Shown: positions 48,126 to 57,035, counted from the stretch's first letter. The stretch: 64,000 nucleotides of DNA from Pandoraea norimbergensis (GCF_001465545.3 NZ_CP013480.3:3906001-3970000), one strand, 5' to 3'. A program made the numbers and translations. Notes: generated from the sequence alone by a model not told the origin.

Positions 48126-49514
48126 TCACCGTGCAGGCTGCGGTGCCGCGCCTACGTCCTTGCGCACCTTCGCGACCTGTGCGGCCGTCACGGCGGGTGC
48201 CGTGTTGCCCCAGCTCGTGCGCACGAACGTCAGCACATCGGCCACGTCCTGATCGGTCAGACGATCGTCGAAGCCCGGCATCGCGTAGTGCGTCGGCGCC
48301 GACTTCGTCCACGGCATTTCAGCACCGCGCAGCACGATGTGAATGAGCGATGTCGGATCGGCCGAATTCACCGTCGAACTGAGGGCCAGCGTCGGGAAGG
48401 TCTGCGTGTAGCCCTTACCCGTGCTGCGGTGGCAGGCCGCGCAGTTGTCGATGAACGTCAACGCCCCGTTGCTCTTGTCAGACCCGGCACGCAGCGCCTT
48501 GGCCGCTGTCTCGTCATACGCGAGCGCCTTGGCGTTCGGGTCGACGGGTTTCAACGTCTTCAGGTACTTCGCAATCGCCGTCAGGTCGTCGTCGCTCATG
48601 TACTGCGCACTGTGCTGCACCACATCGGTCATGCCACCGAACGCTGCGGAATGGTCGTTGCGCCCGCCCTTGAGGAACGCCGTGATATCGCCTTCGCTCC
48701 AGTTGCCCAGACCGTCGGTCACGTCGCCCCGCAAGTTCTTCGCGAGGAAGTTATCGACCACTCCCCCCGAGAGGAAGGCGGTGCTGTCATCGGTCAGGGC
48801 CTTCTCCTGCAACGCGACGCCACGCGGGGTGTGACACGCGCTGCAATGGCCCAGCCCTTCGACGAGATAGCGACCGCGCGAGATCGGGTCGTTATCGGTC
48901 GACGCAGCATCCGCCACCACGGCTGGGGCAAACATCTTGCGCCAGAACGACAACGGCCAGCGCATCGACATCGGCCACGGAATATCGGTCGCCTTGTTCG
49001 CCTGCGCCACCGGCTGCACGCCCGACATGAAATACGCATAGAGCGCCTTCACGTCCGCCGGACGCACCTTCGCGTACGACGTGTACGGCATGGCCGGATA
49101 CAGCGTCGAGCCGTTCTTCGCAATGCCGTGACGCACGGCCTTGTCGAAGTCTTCGAGACTGTAGTTACCGATACCGGTGTCCTTGTCCGGCGTGATGTTG
49201 GTCGAATAGATCGTGCCGATCGGCGACGCAATCGGCAGCCCGCCCGCAAACGGCTTGCCCTTGGGTGCCGTGTGACACGCCGCACAATCGCCCACGCGCG
49301 CGAGATACTCGCCTTGCTTGATGAGTTGCGCCTGCGGGTCATTGGCAGCCGGTGTCTGCACCACCACGGCAACCGGGCCCGGCGTCGGAACTGGTGTTAC
49401 AGCAGGTGCCGCAGCCTCTTGCGCCCACGCGTCGAGCGCCACGAGTGCGCCAAAGGTCAGCGAACCAGCGGCCAGAACCAGAGCGGAGCGCTTGAGCATT
49501 GATTTTCGGATCAT
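48126..49514 (-). CDS. triheme cytochrome c subunit of a membrane sugar/alcohol dehydrogenase
   Basis: Periplasmic c-type cytochrome of 462 residues with three heme sites: CAACH (in GDCAACHTAPKG), CSACH (in GHCSACHTPRG) and CAACH (in DNCAACHRSTGKG). A Sec signal peptide (about 32 residues, ending AWAQEAAAP) is present. It passes electrons from the flavoprotein to ubiquinone or an oxidase. GAGGAG lies seven bases before the ATG at 49514. It is 11 bp after the GMC gene and is the last gene of the three-gene operon. Confidence 0.93.
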   Translation of the reverse strand: MIRKSMLKRSALVLAAGSLTFGALVALDAWAQEAAAPAVTPVPTPGPVAVVVQTPAANDPQAQLIKQGEYLARVGDCAACHTAPKGKPFAGGLPIASPIGTIYSTNITPDKDTGIGNYSLEDFDKAVRHGIAKNGSTLYPAMPYTSYAKVRPADVKALYAYFMSGVQPVAQANKATDIPWPMSMRWPLSFWRKMFAPAVVADAASTDNDPISRGRYLVEGLGHCSACHTPRGVALQEKALTDDSTAFLSGGVVDNFLAKNLRGDVTDGLGNWSEGDITAFLKGGRNDHSAAFGGMTDVVQHSAQYMSDDDLTAIAKYLKTLKPVDPNAKALAYDETAAKALRAGSDKSNGALTFIDNCAACHRSTGKGYTQTFPTLALSSTVNSADPTSLIHIVLRGAEMPWTKSAPTHYAMPGFDDRLTDQDVADVLTFVRTSWGNTAPAVTAAQVAKVRKDVGAAPQPAR

Positions 49515-49525
49515 GGTCGCTCTCC

Positions 49526-51301
49526 TCAGGCCTGCACCAGCGGGCCGGCGTTCTTGAGGTACTGTTCGCGAATCGCCTTCGCAGACCAGTACGCCAGCGC
49601 CGCCACCACGCCTGTCGGGTTGTAGCCCATGTTCTGCGGGAAGGCCGACGCCCCCATCACGAATACGTTCGACACGTCCCAGCTTTGCAGATACCGGTTG
49701 ACCACACTGTTCGACGGGTTCGTGCCCATGATGGCGCCGCCGGTCGTGTGCGTGCTCTGATAAACGCGCGTGTCGTAATGACTGCCCTTCTTGCGAATGG
49801 CGCGGAACACCTTCTCCGGGTTCATGGCACGGCCGACCTCTTCCATGCGGTCGCCCATGTAGCCGAGCATGTTGTATTCGTTGTCATGCCAGTCGAACGT
49901 CATGCGCAGCAGCGGAATACCGTAGGCGTCCTTGTACGTCGGATCGAGATCGAGGAAGGCGTCCTGATACGACATGACCGAGCCCGAGATACCGATGGTC
50001 ATGTAGCGCTGATACGCGTCGGCGATACCGGCCTTCCACTTGCTGCCCCAAGACGGCGTACCCGGCACGGTCGGCGTCATCTTGATCGGACGCCCGCCGT
50101 AGCGGATATGACGAATGCTTGCGCCACCGAGGAAACCGAGTGGCCCGTGATCGAACTGGTCGCCGTTCAGGTCGTCCATCGACACCCCGCCCGCGCCCGT
50201 GCCGACAAACGGGTTCAACTGCGTGCCCTTGGGCAGCAGCACGTTGACGGCGCCATTCATCTGGTACGCGTAGTTCTTGCCGACCACGCCCTCCCCCGTC
50301 TTCGGGTCGTACGGCTTGCCGATACCCGAGAGCAACAGCAGTCGCACGTTGTGCATCTGGTACGCGGCCATGATCACGATGTCGGCCGGTTGCTCGACCT
50401 CACGGCCTTGCGCGTCGATGTACGTCACGCCTGTGGCCTTCTTGCCGTCGCTATCGAGATTGACCTTGGTGACGTACGAATGCGTGCGCAATTCGAAATT
50501 CGGCTTCTTGAGCAGCACCGGCAGAATGGTCGTCTGCGGCGAGGCCTTCGAATACATGTAGCAACCGTAGTTCTCGCAGAACCCGCAGAAGTTGCACGGG
50601 CCGAGACGCACCCCATACGGATTGGTGTAAGGCTCCGACGTATTCGCCGCCGGCGCCGGATACGGATTGAAGCCGACCTCTTTCGCCGCCTTTTCAAAGA
50701 GCGTGGCGCCGTAGGTGTTTTGCAGCGGCGGCGTCGGAAACTCGCTCGAACGTGCCCCTTCGCGCGGGTTGCCGCCCGGTACGATCTTGCCGTTCAGATT
50801 GCCCGCCTTGCCCGACGTGCCGAACACCTTCTCGGCGAAGTCGAAATGCGGCTCCAGTTCTTCGTAGCTCACGCCGAAGTCCTGAATCGTCATGCCCTCG
50901 GGGATGAACTTCTTGCCGTAGCGCTCTTCGTAGTGACTGCGCAGCTTCAGCTCTTCGGGCAGCACGCGATAGTGCATGCCGTTCCAGTGAAAGCCTGCAC
51001 CGCCCACGCCGTTGCCCAGCAAAAACGAGCCGTTCTGGCGATACGGCACGGCCAGATCGTCCGGCGCGTGGCGAATCGTTACGGTCTCGCGCGCCAGCTC
51101 CTGAAAGAGCTTGCCGCGCACCGAGTATTCGAGTTCATCGATGACCTTGGGGTACTGCGCGTCGGTGGGCGTGTCGCGCATCGCGCCACGCTCCAGCGCG
51201 ACGACGTTCAGACCGGCGTCGGTAAGCTCCTGACCGAGAATCGCCCCGGTCCAGCCGAAGCCCACAATGACGGCGTCGACCTTATCTTTCTTGATCGCCA
51301 T
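49526..51301 (-). CDS. GMC-family FAD dehydrogenase subunit (gluconate/glucose dehydrogenase type)
   Basis: Catalytic flavoprotein of 591 residues. The FAD site is AVIVGFGWTGAILGQEL. Catalytic His and Asn lie in STHTTGGAIMGTNPSNS and QNMGYNPTGVVA. A cysteine cluster CNFCGFCENYGC suggests an Fe-S cluster, as reported for FAD-glucose dehydrogenase of Burkholderia. It is located between the Tat subunit (3 bp before) and the cytochrome. The substrate could be gluconate, glucose, a sugar alcohol or another alcohol; the sequence alone does not settle it. Confidence 0.92.
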   Translation of the reverse strand: MAIKKDKVDAVIVGFGWTGAILGQELTDAGLNVVALERGAMRDTPTDAQYPKVIDELEYSVRGKLFQELARETVTIRHAPDDLAVPYRQNGSFLLGNGVGGAGFHWNGMHYRVLPEELKLRSHYEERYGKKFIPEGMTIQDFGVSYEELEPHFDFAEKVFGTSGKAGNLNGKIVPGGNPREGARSSEFPTPPLQNTYGATLFEKAAKEVGFNPYPAPAANTSEPYTNPYGVRLGPCNFCGFCENYGCYMYSKASPQTTILPVLLKKPNFELRTHSYVTKVNLDSDGKKATGVTYIDAQGREVEQPADIVIMAAYQMHNVRLLLLSGIGKPYDPKTGEGVVGKNYAYQMNGAVNVLLPKGTQLNPFVGTGAGGVSMDDLNGDQFDHGPLGFLGGASIRHIRYGGRPIKMTPTVPGTPSWGSKWKAGIADAYQRYMTIGISGSVMSYQDAFLDLDPTYKDAYGIPLLRMTFDWHDNEYNMLGYMGDRMEEVGRAMNPEKVFRAIRKKGSHYDTRVYQSTHTTGGAIMGTNPSNSVVNRYLQSWDVSNVFVMGASAFPQNMGYNPTGVVAALAYWSAKAIREQYLKNAGPLVQA

Positions 51302-51304
51302 GAC

Positions 51305-52027
51305 TTAACCCCGCTTTCCGGAAATCGACACAGGCCCGTACGGGTACTTGACGTTCGGTTGGTCGGCCCAGTCCATGAAGTCGGCACGCGCCCCAGGAAA
51401 GCCCACGAGCTTCCAGCCCACCATATCCTTGTTGCCGCCGTGAATCGGGTCGGCCAGAAAGCCTTCCTTGGTGTTGGCCAGCAGGTAAGAGAAGAAGGTG
51501 CGCGCGGGCACGCTGTCGAATTCGACCTTCGCGTGCTCCATGTCACCGAGCACCGTCTCTTGCGTGGCGTGGTCCAGATCGGCAAACGCCTTGTTGTACT
51601 GCTTCTTGCAGTACGCGTCGCACGCCGCAATACCGTGGCGATAGATGTCGCGCGGCGCCAGGCTCAGTTGATAGCCCAACTCGGGCGGCTGATCGGTATG
51701 GAACGGTCCCTGCATGTACCAGAGCTTGCCGTGGCCGAACGGCGTTTCCATCTGGCCGTCGATGAACCGGGGGACATCGGCTTGCAAGGCGCCCGGACCG
51801 AGTTCGTCGGCGGGAATCAGACGGTCGACCGCAGCGCTGACAAAGCGCCACTCGTCGGCGGTGAAGTACTTGGGTTCGTAGGGGGTGTTCGAAGCGGCGG
51901 GCGTAGCAGGCTTATCGCTGCTACAGGCGGACTGTGTGAGCGTCGCACCGGTGACAAGCGTCGTGGCAGGCACGATCGCCAGCACCTGACGCAAAAAGCG
52001 CCGGCGCGGTTCCTTGTCCTGTGACAT
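51305..52027 (-). CDS. gluconate 2-dehydrogenase subunit 3 family protein (Tat-exported)
   Basis: Small subunit of 240 residues. The N-terminus carries a twin-arginine signal (EPRRRFLRQVLAIVPATTLV) followed by a Cys-Ser-Ser that could be a lipobox-like site. The mature part (YFTADEWRFVSAAVDRLIPA, GHGKLWYMQGPFH) matches subunit 3. It is thought to carry the co-folded flavoprotein through the Tat system. GGAG lies eight bases before the ATG, and a good promoter lies 115 bp upstream. Confidence 0.93.
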   Translation of the reverse strand: MSQDKEPRRRFLRQVLAIVPATTLVTGATLTQSACSSDKPATPAASNTPYEPKYFTADEWRFVSAAVDRLIPADELGPGALQADVPRFIDGQMETPFGHGKLWYMQGPFHTDQPPELGYQLSLAPRDIYRHGIAACDAYCKKQYNKAFADLDHATQETVLGDMEHAKVEFDSVPARTFFSYLLANTKEGFLADPIHGGNKDMVGWKLVGFPGARADFMDWADQPNVKYPYGPVSISGKRG

Positions 52028-52141
52028 GGAATTCTCCGTTTTTGTGGGGACGAATCACGCATGACAGTCAAGCGATAGCTCGCCATGCGTGAGGAAAACC
52101 TGACAGGCTATTCACCTCGCGTAGCGCATATGACGCGGGTC

Positions 52142-52170
52142 ATTCTACCCACAAGCTACGTACATGGCAA
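52142..52170 (-). promoter_or_regulatory. sigma-70 promoter of the dehydrogenase operon
   Basis: On the minus strand TTGCCA (52170-52165) and TAGAAT (52147-52142) are spaced by exactly 17 bp, each matching consensus at five of six positions. It lies 115 bp before the subunit 3 start. Confidence 0.72.
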
Positions 52171-52182
52171 AGCAAGAGACTA

Positions 52183-52199
52183 TTGCGCAAAACGCGCAA
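52183..52199. promoter_or_regulatory. inverted repeat just upstream of the dehydrogenase promoter
   Basis: TTGCGC-AAAAC-GCGCAA is a perfect 6-bp inverted repeat 13 bp upstream of the -35. The position fits an activator site. The cognate regulator is not apparent. Confidence 0.4.
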
Positions 52200-52312
52200 C
52201 ATATTGATTGGAAAGGCTTGCAAATAATTAAAATATTTACTATTACGCACGCGCGATCTGTTTTGGATCGCAAAACATGCGGCGTATCGGCGCGACACCG
52301 TGTCGTGAAAAT

Positions 52313-52344
52313 GAAAACGCGCGCCAGTGAAGGCGCGCGATCTT
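52313..52344 (-). terminator. terminator after the first uncharacterised paralogue
   Basis: CGCGCGCC (52318-52325) and GGCGCGCG (52332-52339) form a perfect 8-bp stem around a 6-nt loop, followed on the minus strand by TTTTC and another T-rich stretch. It is 65 bp after the stop at 52409. Confidence 0.85.
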
Positions 52345-52408
52345 TTGTGTTGCGCAGGCCGGTGAACTCACCGGCTTTCGCCAGTGACATCCCCCGGGCA
52401 GCCGTCGC

Positions 52409-53626
52409 TCAGGAACGGTCCCACGCCCGCAGGGTGAGATTGATGCCAAGGGCGTTGCCCCGCCGGACGGAAGCCGCCGGGTTGGCCAGCGCGCCAGCAA
52501 AGTCATCATGAAACTCGGCACGCCGGATATCGTGTTTCGGCGTGTAGCCGGTCAGCACCACATTCGGCATCACGCTGCGTTGTATTGATGACGGGCGCTT
52601 TGAAGTGACATTGTCGAGCGTCCGGATAAGCACGTCGATCTGGCCCCGCCGTTCCCTGAGTATCGAAAGCCGGGCATCGGGAAAGCAGGTTTTACCTGCG
52701 CCGCCGGCTGGCGAAGTCGAACCCGGTTCGACATCGGTCTCGCCAAAACCCAGCTCGCTCAAGCGCCGGAACGTCACGGGCGTGTCCGCAGTCAGTCCGA
52801 CCAACACGGCTAGATGTTGCGCCTGCGTGCGAGCCGCTTTCTGCTTGATGGAAAGTAATGAGTGGCTTGCTGCGGGTTTCAGAAAATAGTCCGCCCCCTC
52901 CCTGACGATGCGCAGTGGCGTCGTGTCGCCACATGCCGCAGGCCGACGCTGAAACGACGCCTGCACGCCCCTGAGTGCGGCGATCTGCGCGGCGATCTCC
53001 TGAGCCGCGTCGACCAATGCCTGGCGGGTGTATCTGGACATCTCCCCGGCAAGACGCAAAGCGGACTTGCGATGGGGCTCGATGCCCGTACCTCGCGGCG
53101 TCCCACGGATATCGGAGAAGAAGCGGCAGATTTCCTCCACCTGCCGGTCGAGCCCGTCGACACCGATCGACGCGGGGTTGACCATTGTCTTTCTGGATCG
53201 GTCAGACGACGTTAAAGCCCCTGTCAGCGGCAGCCTGACCCAAGGCGCGCTATCGGTCGCATGCTGTCTCACAGCAATCGCCCAAGAGACGGAACAAGGT
53301 GATGCCCGGGATTTATTGCCGTTGTTCGACAAAATCTCGTCGGCAAATCGCAGACACCGAGTGGTTAGCGTAGACATATCGGCAAGCGCAACGTCCACGC
53401 CTAGCCTTCTCGGCTGGACCGCCACCCCGCCGCCCGCGTGATTGGCCTGCCTATGTGACGACGTTGCTATCGAACCGGCGCTCGGCATCGAATTGGCCGC
53501 ACGGAAACTCTCCGTGAATGCGGCGCCGAACGCCGCGCCATGATGTCCACCATGTGGCTGCACACTGCCTGCCGCCACACTCGCCGGCACGCCGGTCCCC
53601 GGTATGCCTCTCATGCCGTTACTCAT
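52409..53626 (-). CDS. uncharacterised protein, shorter member of a paralogous pair
   Basis: Protein of 405 residues that I do not recognise. The start ATG at 53626 has TTGGAG about nine bases upstream; the frame also opens at a TTG at 53641. Residues 1-75 are Gly/Ala/Ser/His-rich and look disordered, with no signal peptide or membrane helix. Residues 150-225 appear helical. Residues 237-295 (PLRIVREGADYFLKPAASHS and onward to ELGFG) align without gaps to the neighbouring larger protein at 26 of 59 positions. It has its own terminator. A secreted effector or toxin-like role is conceivable from the disordered N-terminus, but nothing proves it. Confidence 0.7.
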   Translation of the reverse strand: MSNGMRGIPGTGVPASVAAGSVQPHGGHHGAAFGAAFTESFRAANSMPSAGSIATSSHRQANHAGGGVAVQPRRLGVDVALADMSTLTTRCLRFADEILSNNGNKSRASPCSVSWAIAVRQHATDSAPWVRLPLTGALTSSDRSRKTMVNPASIGVDGLDRQVEEICRFFSDIRGTPRGTGIEPHRKSALRLAGEMSRYTRQALVDAAQEIAAQIAALRGVQASFQRRPAACGDTTPLRIVREGADYFLKPAASHSLLSIKQKAARTQAQHLAVLVGLTADTPVTFRRLSELGFGETDVEPGSTSPAGGAGKTCFPDARLSILRERRGQIDVLIRTLDNVTSKRPSSIQRSVMPNVVLTGYTPKHDIRRAEFHDDFAGALANPAASVRRGNALGINLTLRAWDRS

Positions 53627-53704
53627 ATCGAACAGCTCCAAGCGGGCAAGCCGACGGGCTTACCACCTCGCGCAAGGCTATGTCGATACTCGGGGAGTGA
53701 TTTT

Positions 53705-53736
53705 GGAAAACGGGGCGTCATTTGCGCGGACGCCCC
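53705..53736 (-). terminator. terminator after the larger paralogue
   Basis: GGGGCGTC (53712-53719) and GACGCCCC (53729-53736) form a perfect 8-bp stem around a 9-nt loop, followed on the minus strand by GTTTTCC. It separates the two paralogous genes, so the downstream gene probably has its own promoter in the 80 bp that remain. Confidence 0.8.
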
Positions 53737-53767
53737 GCAAGGGGCCATTGCCTATGGCGCACTGCGA

Positions 53768-55936
53768 TCAGGCCCCCGTTTCGCCCGGCAGGCGCTGTCG
53801 ATCCGTCAATGCGTCGCGCGCGCCGGGCTTTGCTGCTGGCACGACCAACGACTGGTAGGAAATATCGACAGGATCGATACGCTCGGCGGCTTTCAGCAGG
53901 CAGCCGGACAGATCATCAGGCGTTAGGCATCGATCCAATTCCTCGAACAACGCCACACTGAAGTCGCCCCACACCATCTCCGTCGCCATGTCCCGAACGC
54001 GCTTCTGAACCGGTCCGGCCTCGAAGCCGTCCGTCCATTCCATCAAGAGGTCCAGGCGGCTCATCATCGTATGGATCACCTTATCGCTCAGCGAATAGCC
54101 CGCCCCGACCACGTCGAGCAAGCGCTCGAAGTCGGCGCGGCGCGCCTCGCTCCTCGTCGCGAATGAATCGGTCTTGGCCGATATCAGATTCGCGGCGATA
54201 CGGCAGCACCGGTCGGCAATGGCATGCGGCCGGCCCGAAGGCAGATCAAACCGCGCTCGGGCATGCTCGAGGACCTTGTCCCGCGAGCCTTCGGTGTCCC
54301 AGAACACGGCAAGCGGCCAGCACAGCCCCGAAATCCATTCATGCTTCTCACGTTGCGCTGTCGAAAGAGGCGGCGTCACCAGATGGTCGAAACGATCGTT
54401 GCGAGGCGGCGGCGGCCGTTTGGGGAGCGGTGGCGGCACTTCGATGTCAGTGGGCTGCGACGCGGCGAGGTTCGCGTCAATATCCACGTCGACATCCACT
54501 TCGACATCCACTTCGACATCCACTTCGATATCGGCTTCGATATTGGCTTCAACATCCGACGCGATATCCACGTCGATATCCCCATCGACTTCTGCCTCAG
54601 TCGCCGAATCGCCGACCGATTCACTGCCAGCGTCGCCACGGTCGCCTGCCCGGTGGACCTGCGCGGAGACGTTGTGCGACGGCGTCATGCGTCCTTGCTC
54701 CGTACGGGGCACGTCATTCCCGTCTGTGCTCCATCGCCGAACGTGCAGACCTTCGGCAAGTTTCCTTCGCGTCTCCTGTTGCGCCTCCGGCCATGCCTCG
54801 AAGGTCACGGCCGGCGTGCAGTCGATCTTCGCGTCGTCCAGCACCAGACAAGGGACATCGACCGCGCATCTCCGCTCACGCACATCGTCCACGACCTCTA
54901 GGAGTTTCGTCGCTTCGTCCTTCCAGTACATCAGATCGCGCGCGCGGCCCAGCACCCATTGCCGGCCATCGCCGTCGCCTTCGTAGATTGGCGCGTCGGC
55001 AAGCAGGAACGTGTTTTCCTGACAGCCGAAACCACGATCGCGCAGCACATCCAGCGTGACCGCCTTCGAAGCCGGTAAGCCAAGTAATAACGAGATGCTC
55101 GCGGCCTCGATGCGGGCACGTCTTTGCTTGCTCCCGAATATTGAGCGCGTGGCAACAGGCTTGAGTACATACCGGTCACCGCGCCGTGCCAACCGCAACG
55201 GCACGCCCGCGCCGCCGTTCAGGCGCTCTCGTTGTGCAACGGTGGTCAATTCGTTGAGCACTTTGACCTCGGCGAGCTCGCGATCCAGCAAGGCCAGTCG
55301 GCTACGTAATGAGATTTCTGTGATGTCGAGCGCCTTGTCGCGCAGATCCTGCAAATGCTGCCGGGTTTCTGTCCACTCGGCCGCATCAGACGCATCTGAC
55401 GCATCATCGGCCTCCTTCACAAGGGCTTCGGCCGCCTTGACGGCATCGCCCAGCGAACTGATTGCGCCCAGTTGTTTGATATGGTGGTCCACGCCGAATG
55501 CGCGCAAATGCGTCGCGTGCACGGGTTCGTCCTTGCCAGCACGCAACAAGGTTCGGTAACGAGAAAACTCGAACATCATCACGGCGCGCTCGTACGTCAC
55601 AAAGTTTTCGCGCCACGTGCCGAGAGTGTTGCGTATCGAGTCCGGCAACGATGCTTCTGATTTGATACCCAGCGCCGCCTTCTCCTGCCCCTCACGTTGC
55701 CGGGCCCACTCGCCAAAAGACACGCAGACGTCGCCGTCCGGAGTTCGATACGTGCGCTCGGGATATTTGACCCACGCTTTGCCCGCAGGCTTTGGCGACG
55801 CTTGCACCACCGCCGCAATATCGCCGACCAATGAGCCGGCCAATGAGCCGGCATCATCGAACGGTCTCGTCACGTGCCTGATGAGAACAGGTGTCGATCC
55901 GCGCGGTACCCCGACACCCGATGCATGTTCACTCAT
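53768..55936 (-). CDS. uncharacterised protein, larger member of a paralogous pair, with acidic repeat and proline-rich segment
   Basis: Protein of 722 residues, not recognised. The ATG at 55936 has AAGGAG nine bases upstream; the frame is open to 55975. Order of parts: residues 1-180 soluble; a DASDASDAA repeat near 178-186; helical region to 240; the domain shared with the neighbour at 246-304 (PLRLARRGDRYVLKPVATRS to RGFG); an acidic segment at 447-488 built of alternating Asp/Val/Glu/Ile; a proline-rich PPPLPKRPPPP at 501-511, which includes PxxPxR; and a helical C-terminal domain from about 520. No signal peptide or membrane helix is seen. The composition suggests a protein-interaction or secreted-effector type protein, unproven. 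Confidence 0.75.
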   Translation of the reverse strand: MSEHASGVGVPRGSTPVLIRHVTRPFDDAGSLAGSLVGDIAAVVQASPKPAGKAWVKYPERTYRTPDGDVCVSFGEWARQREGQEKAALGIKSEASLPDSIRNTLGTWRENFVTYERAVMMFEFSRYRTLLRAGKDEPVHATHLRAFGVDHHIKQLGAISSLGDAVKAAEALVKEADDASDASDAAEWTETRQHLQDLRDKALDITEISLRSRLALLDRELAEVKVLNELTTVAQRERLNGGAGVPLRLARRGDRYVLKPVATRSIFGSKQRRARIEAASISLLLGLPASKAVTLDVLRDRGFGCQENTFLLADAPIYEGDGDGRQWVLGRARDLMYWKDEATKLLEVVDDVRERRCAVDVPCLVLDDAKIDCTPAVTFEAWPEAQQETRRKLAEGLHVRRWSTDGNDVPRTEQGRMTPSHNVSAQVHRAGDRGDAGSESVGDSATEAEVDGDIDVDIASDVEANIEADIEVDVEVDVEVDVDVDIDANLAASQPTDIEVPPPLPKRPPPPRNDRFDHLVTPPLSTAQREKHEWISGLCWPLAVFWDTEGSRDKVLEHARARFDLPSGRPHAIADRCCRIAANLISAKTDSFATRSEARRADFERLLDVVGAGYSLSDKVIHTMMSRLDLLMEWTDGFEAGPVQKRVRDMATEMVWGDFSVALFEELDRCLTPDDLSGCLLKAAERIDPVDISYQSLVVPAAKPGARDALTDRQRLPGETGA
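54473..54598 (-). repeat. 12-bp tandem repeats encoding the acidic Asp-Val/Glu-Val tract
   Basis: The plus strand shows repeated GACATCCACTTC units, several identical in a row around 54490-54530 and degenerate copies on both sides. In frame on the minus strand they encode E-V-D-V and related tetrapeptides. Unit length is a multiple of three, so copy changes keep the frame. Confidence 0.85.
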
Positions 55937-56073
55937 GAAATCAGTCTCCTTGTCATCCGACCGAAGGGTCTTCATGGCACGGCAGACTAAATGTCTTCTC
56001 TAGTGCGGGATATCGTCCACGAACGCGGACTTTTGTATTTCGATTGAACCCGGGGTTTTGCAGTACGAAGATG

Positions 56074-56093
56074 GCGGCGCAGGAATGCGCCGC
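56074..56093 (-). other. hairpin between the XRE regulator gene and the larger paralogue
   Basis: GCGGCGCA and TGCGCCGC form a perfect 8-bp stem around GGAA, 28 bp after the regulator stop. No T tract follows on the minus strand, so it may be a pause or partial terminator. The remaining 137 bp up to the paralogue start must hold its promoter unless it is co-transcribed. Confidence 0.5.
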
Positions 56094-56120
56094 TGGGGGT
56101 GTGCGCTCAGAAGTTTTCGC

Positions 56121-57035
56121 TTAGAAGCGCGCGAGCAATTGGCCCAACAAGGCAGCGCCTTCCTTGCCTTTGGCGGAGTCGGCCCACAAGCGGTCAATCA
56201 TGGCGCGATACATGCCCACGCCATCGGGCGACGTGGTGATGGTGGCGATGCCGGTGCGCAGGTTCGGCAGTTCGCCCAGACGGAACGGCGACACCGCAAC
56301 ATACGCCTCACCTTCCGCCTCAAAAATCTGGAAAGACTCATTCGGCATGTTGTCGCTCACAATGCCGATCTGCACACCCGACGTGTCCGCCTCGAGAAAC
56401 TCAATAATGCGCGTCACCTCGCGGCGCGCCGCCATCTTGCGCTCCAGTTGCACGCCCGGTGGCAACCCGAGCCGTCCCACAAGACCGTGGTGCAGAAACT
56501 GCTCGATCTGGCGCAGCCCGATCAGGCTCGTGACGGCCAGACGATGGCGCGAAAAACTCGCCTTGCGCTCTTGCAGAATGCCCAGCACGCGATCGATCGT
56601 CGTTGCCCAATGCTTGTCGGACAGTCGCGGGGGAATGCTTTCTTCGAGCATATGACGCAGCCACACGTCGTAGTCGCTCGACGTCAGCAGAAACGAGATC
56701 GGGTCGAAATGCGCGACGATGCGCTCCGAACGGCCTTCCAGCTGGCGCATGCGCTCGAAGTAGCTCACCGCCGAATCGTGATACTCGACCTCGACGCCCA
56801 GCAGATTCGCCAGCGACACGCCCAACAACGCTGCGAGCCGCTCCAGCGTATCGATCTTCACGATCTCGCCACGTTCGAGCTTGTAGATAGCCGCGCGCGA
56901 AATATCGAGCCGTTCGGCAACGTCTTCGCTGCGCAGTTCGGCCGCCAGCCGGTAGGCGCGCAAGCGCTCGCCAATGGCCCGGAAGTTGAAACGCGCGCCT
57001 CTCGGCGCCCGGGATGTCGTCGCGGTTCGGTTCAA
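56121..57035 (-). CDS. XRE-family transcriptional regulator with a large C-terminal sensor domain
   Basis: Regulator of 304 residues. The helix-turn-helix lies at about residues 19-78 (IGERLRAYRLAAELRSEDVA, then LDISRAAIYKLERGE and LERLAALLGVSLANLLG). Residues 85-304 form a conserved-looking but unnamed domain (FDPISFLLTSSDYDVWLRHM, GVQIGIVSDNMPNESFQIFE) that could sense a ligand. The start is TTG at 57035 with AGGGGG a few bases upstream; no ATG is available near the domain. It is divergent from the porin gene, and a palindrome in the shared region recurs upstream of two more genes, which suggests this protein binds it and controls itself. Confidence 0.85.
   Translation of the reverse strand: MNRTATTSRAPRGARFNFRAIGERLRAYRLAAELRSEDVAERLDISRAAIYKLERGEIVKIDTLERLAALLGVSLANLLGVEVEYHDSAVSYFERMRQLEGRSERIVAHFDPISFLLTSSDYDVWLRHMLEESIPPRLSDKHWATTIDRVLGILQERKASFSRHRLAVTSLIGLRQIEQFLHHGLVGRLGLPPGVQLERKMAARREVTRIIEFLEADTSGVQIGIVSDNMPNESFQIFEAEGEAYVAVSPFRLGELPNLRTGIATITTSPDGVGMYRAMIDRLWADSAKGKEGAALLGQLLARF

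Larger units (their letters stand above)
52028..52408. other. A+T-rich intergenic region with operon promoter
   Basis: 381 bp between the dehydrogenase operon and the uncharacterised gene at 52409, both on the minus strand. The stretch 52195-52250 is visibly A+T-rich. It holds the dehydrogenase promoter, an inverted repeat and the terminator of the upstream gene, listed separately. No gene is supported. Confidence 0.6.

Noticed and set aside
49499..52024. Open frame of 841 codons on the plus strand
   Set aside because: Antisense to the GMC and subunit 3 genes, which have complete cofactor and export motifs.
56000..56120. hrpII/PIP-like TTCG-N-TTCR spacing upstream of the larger paralogue
   Set aside because: The spacing is 17 rather than 15 or 16 and the second half site is TTCA, so it does not support type III regulation.
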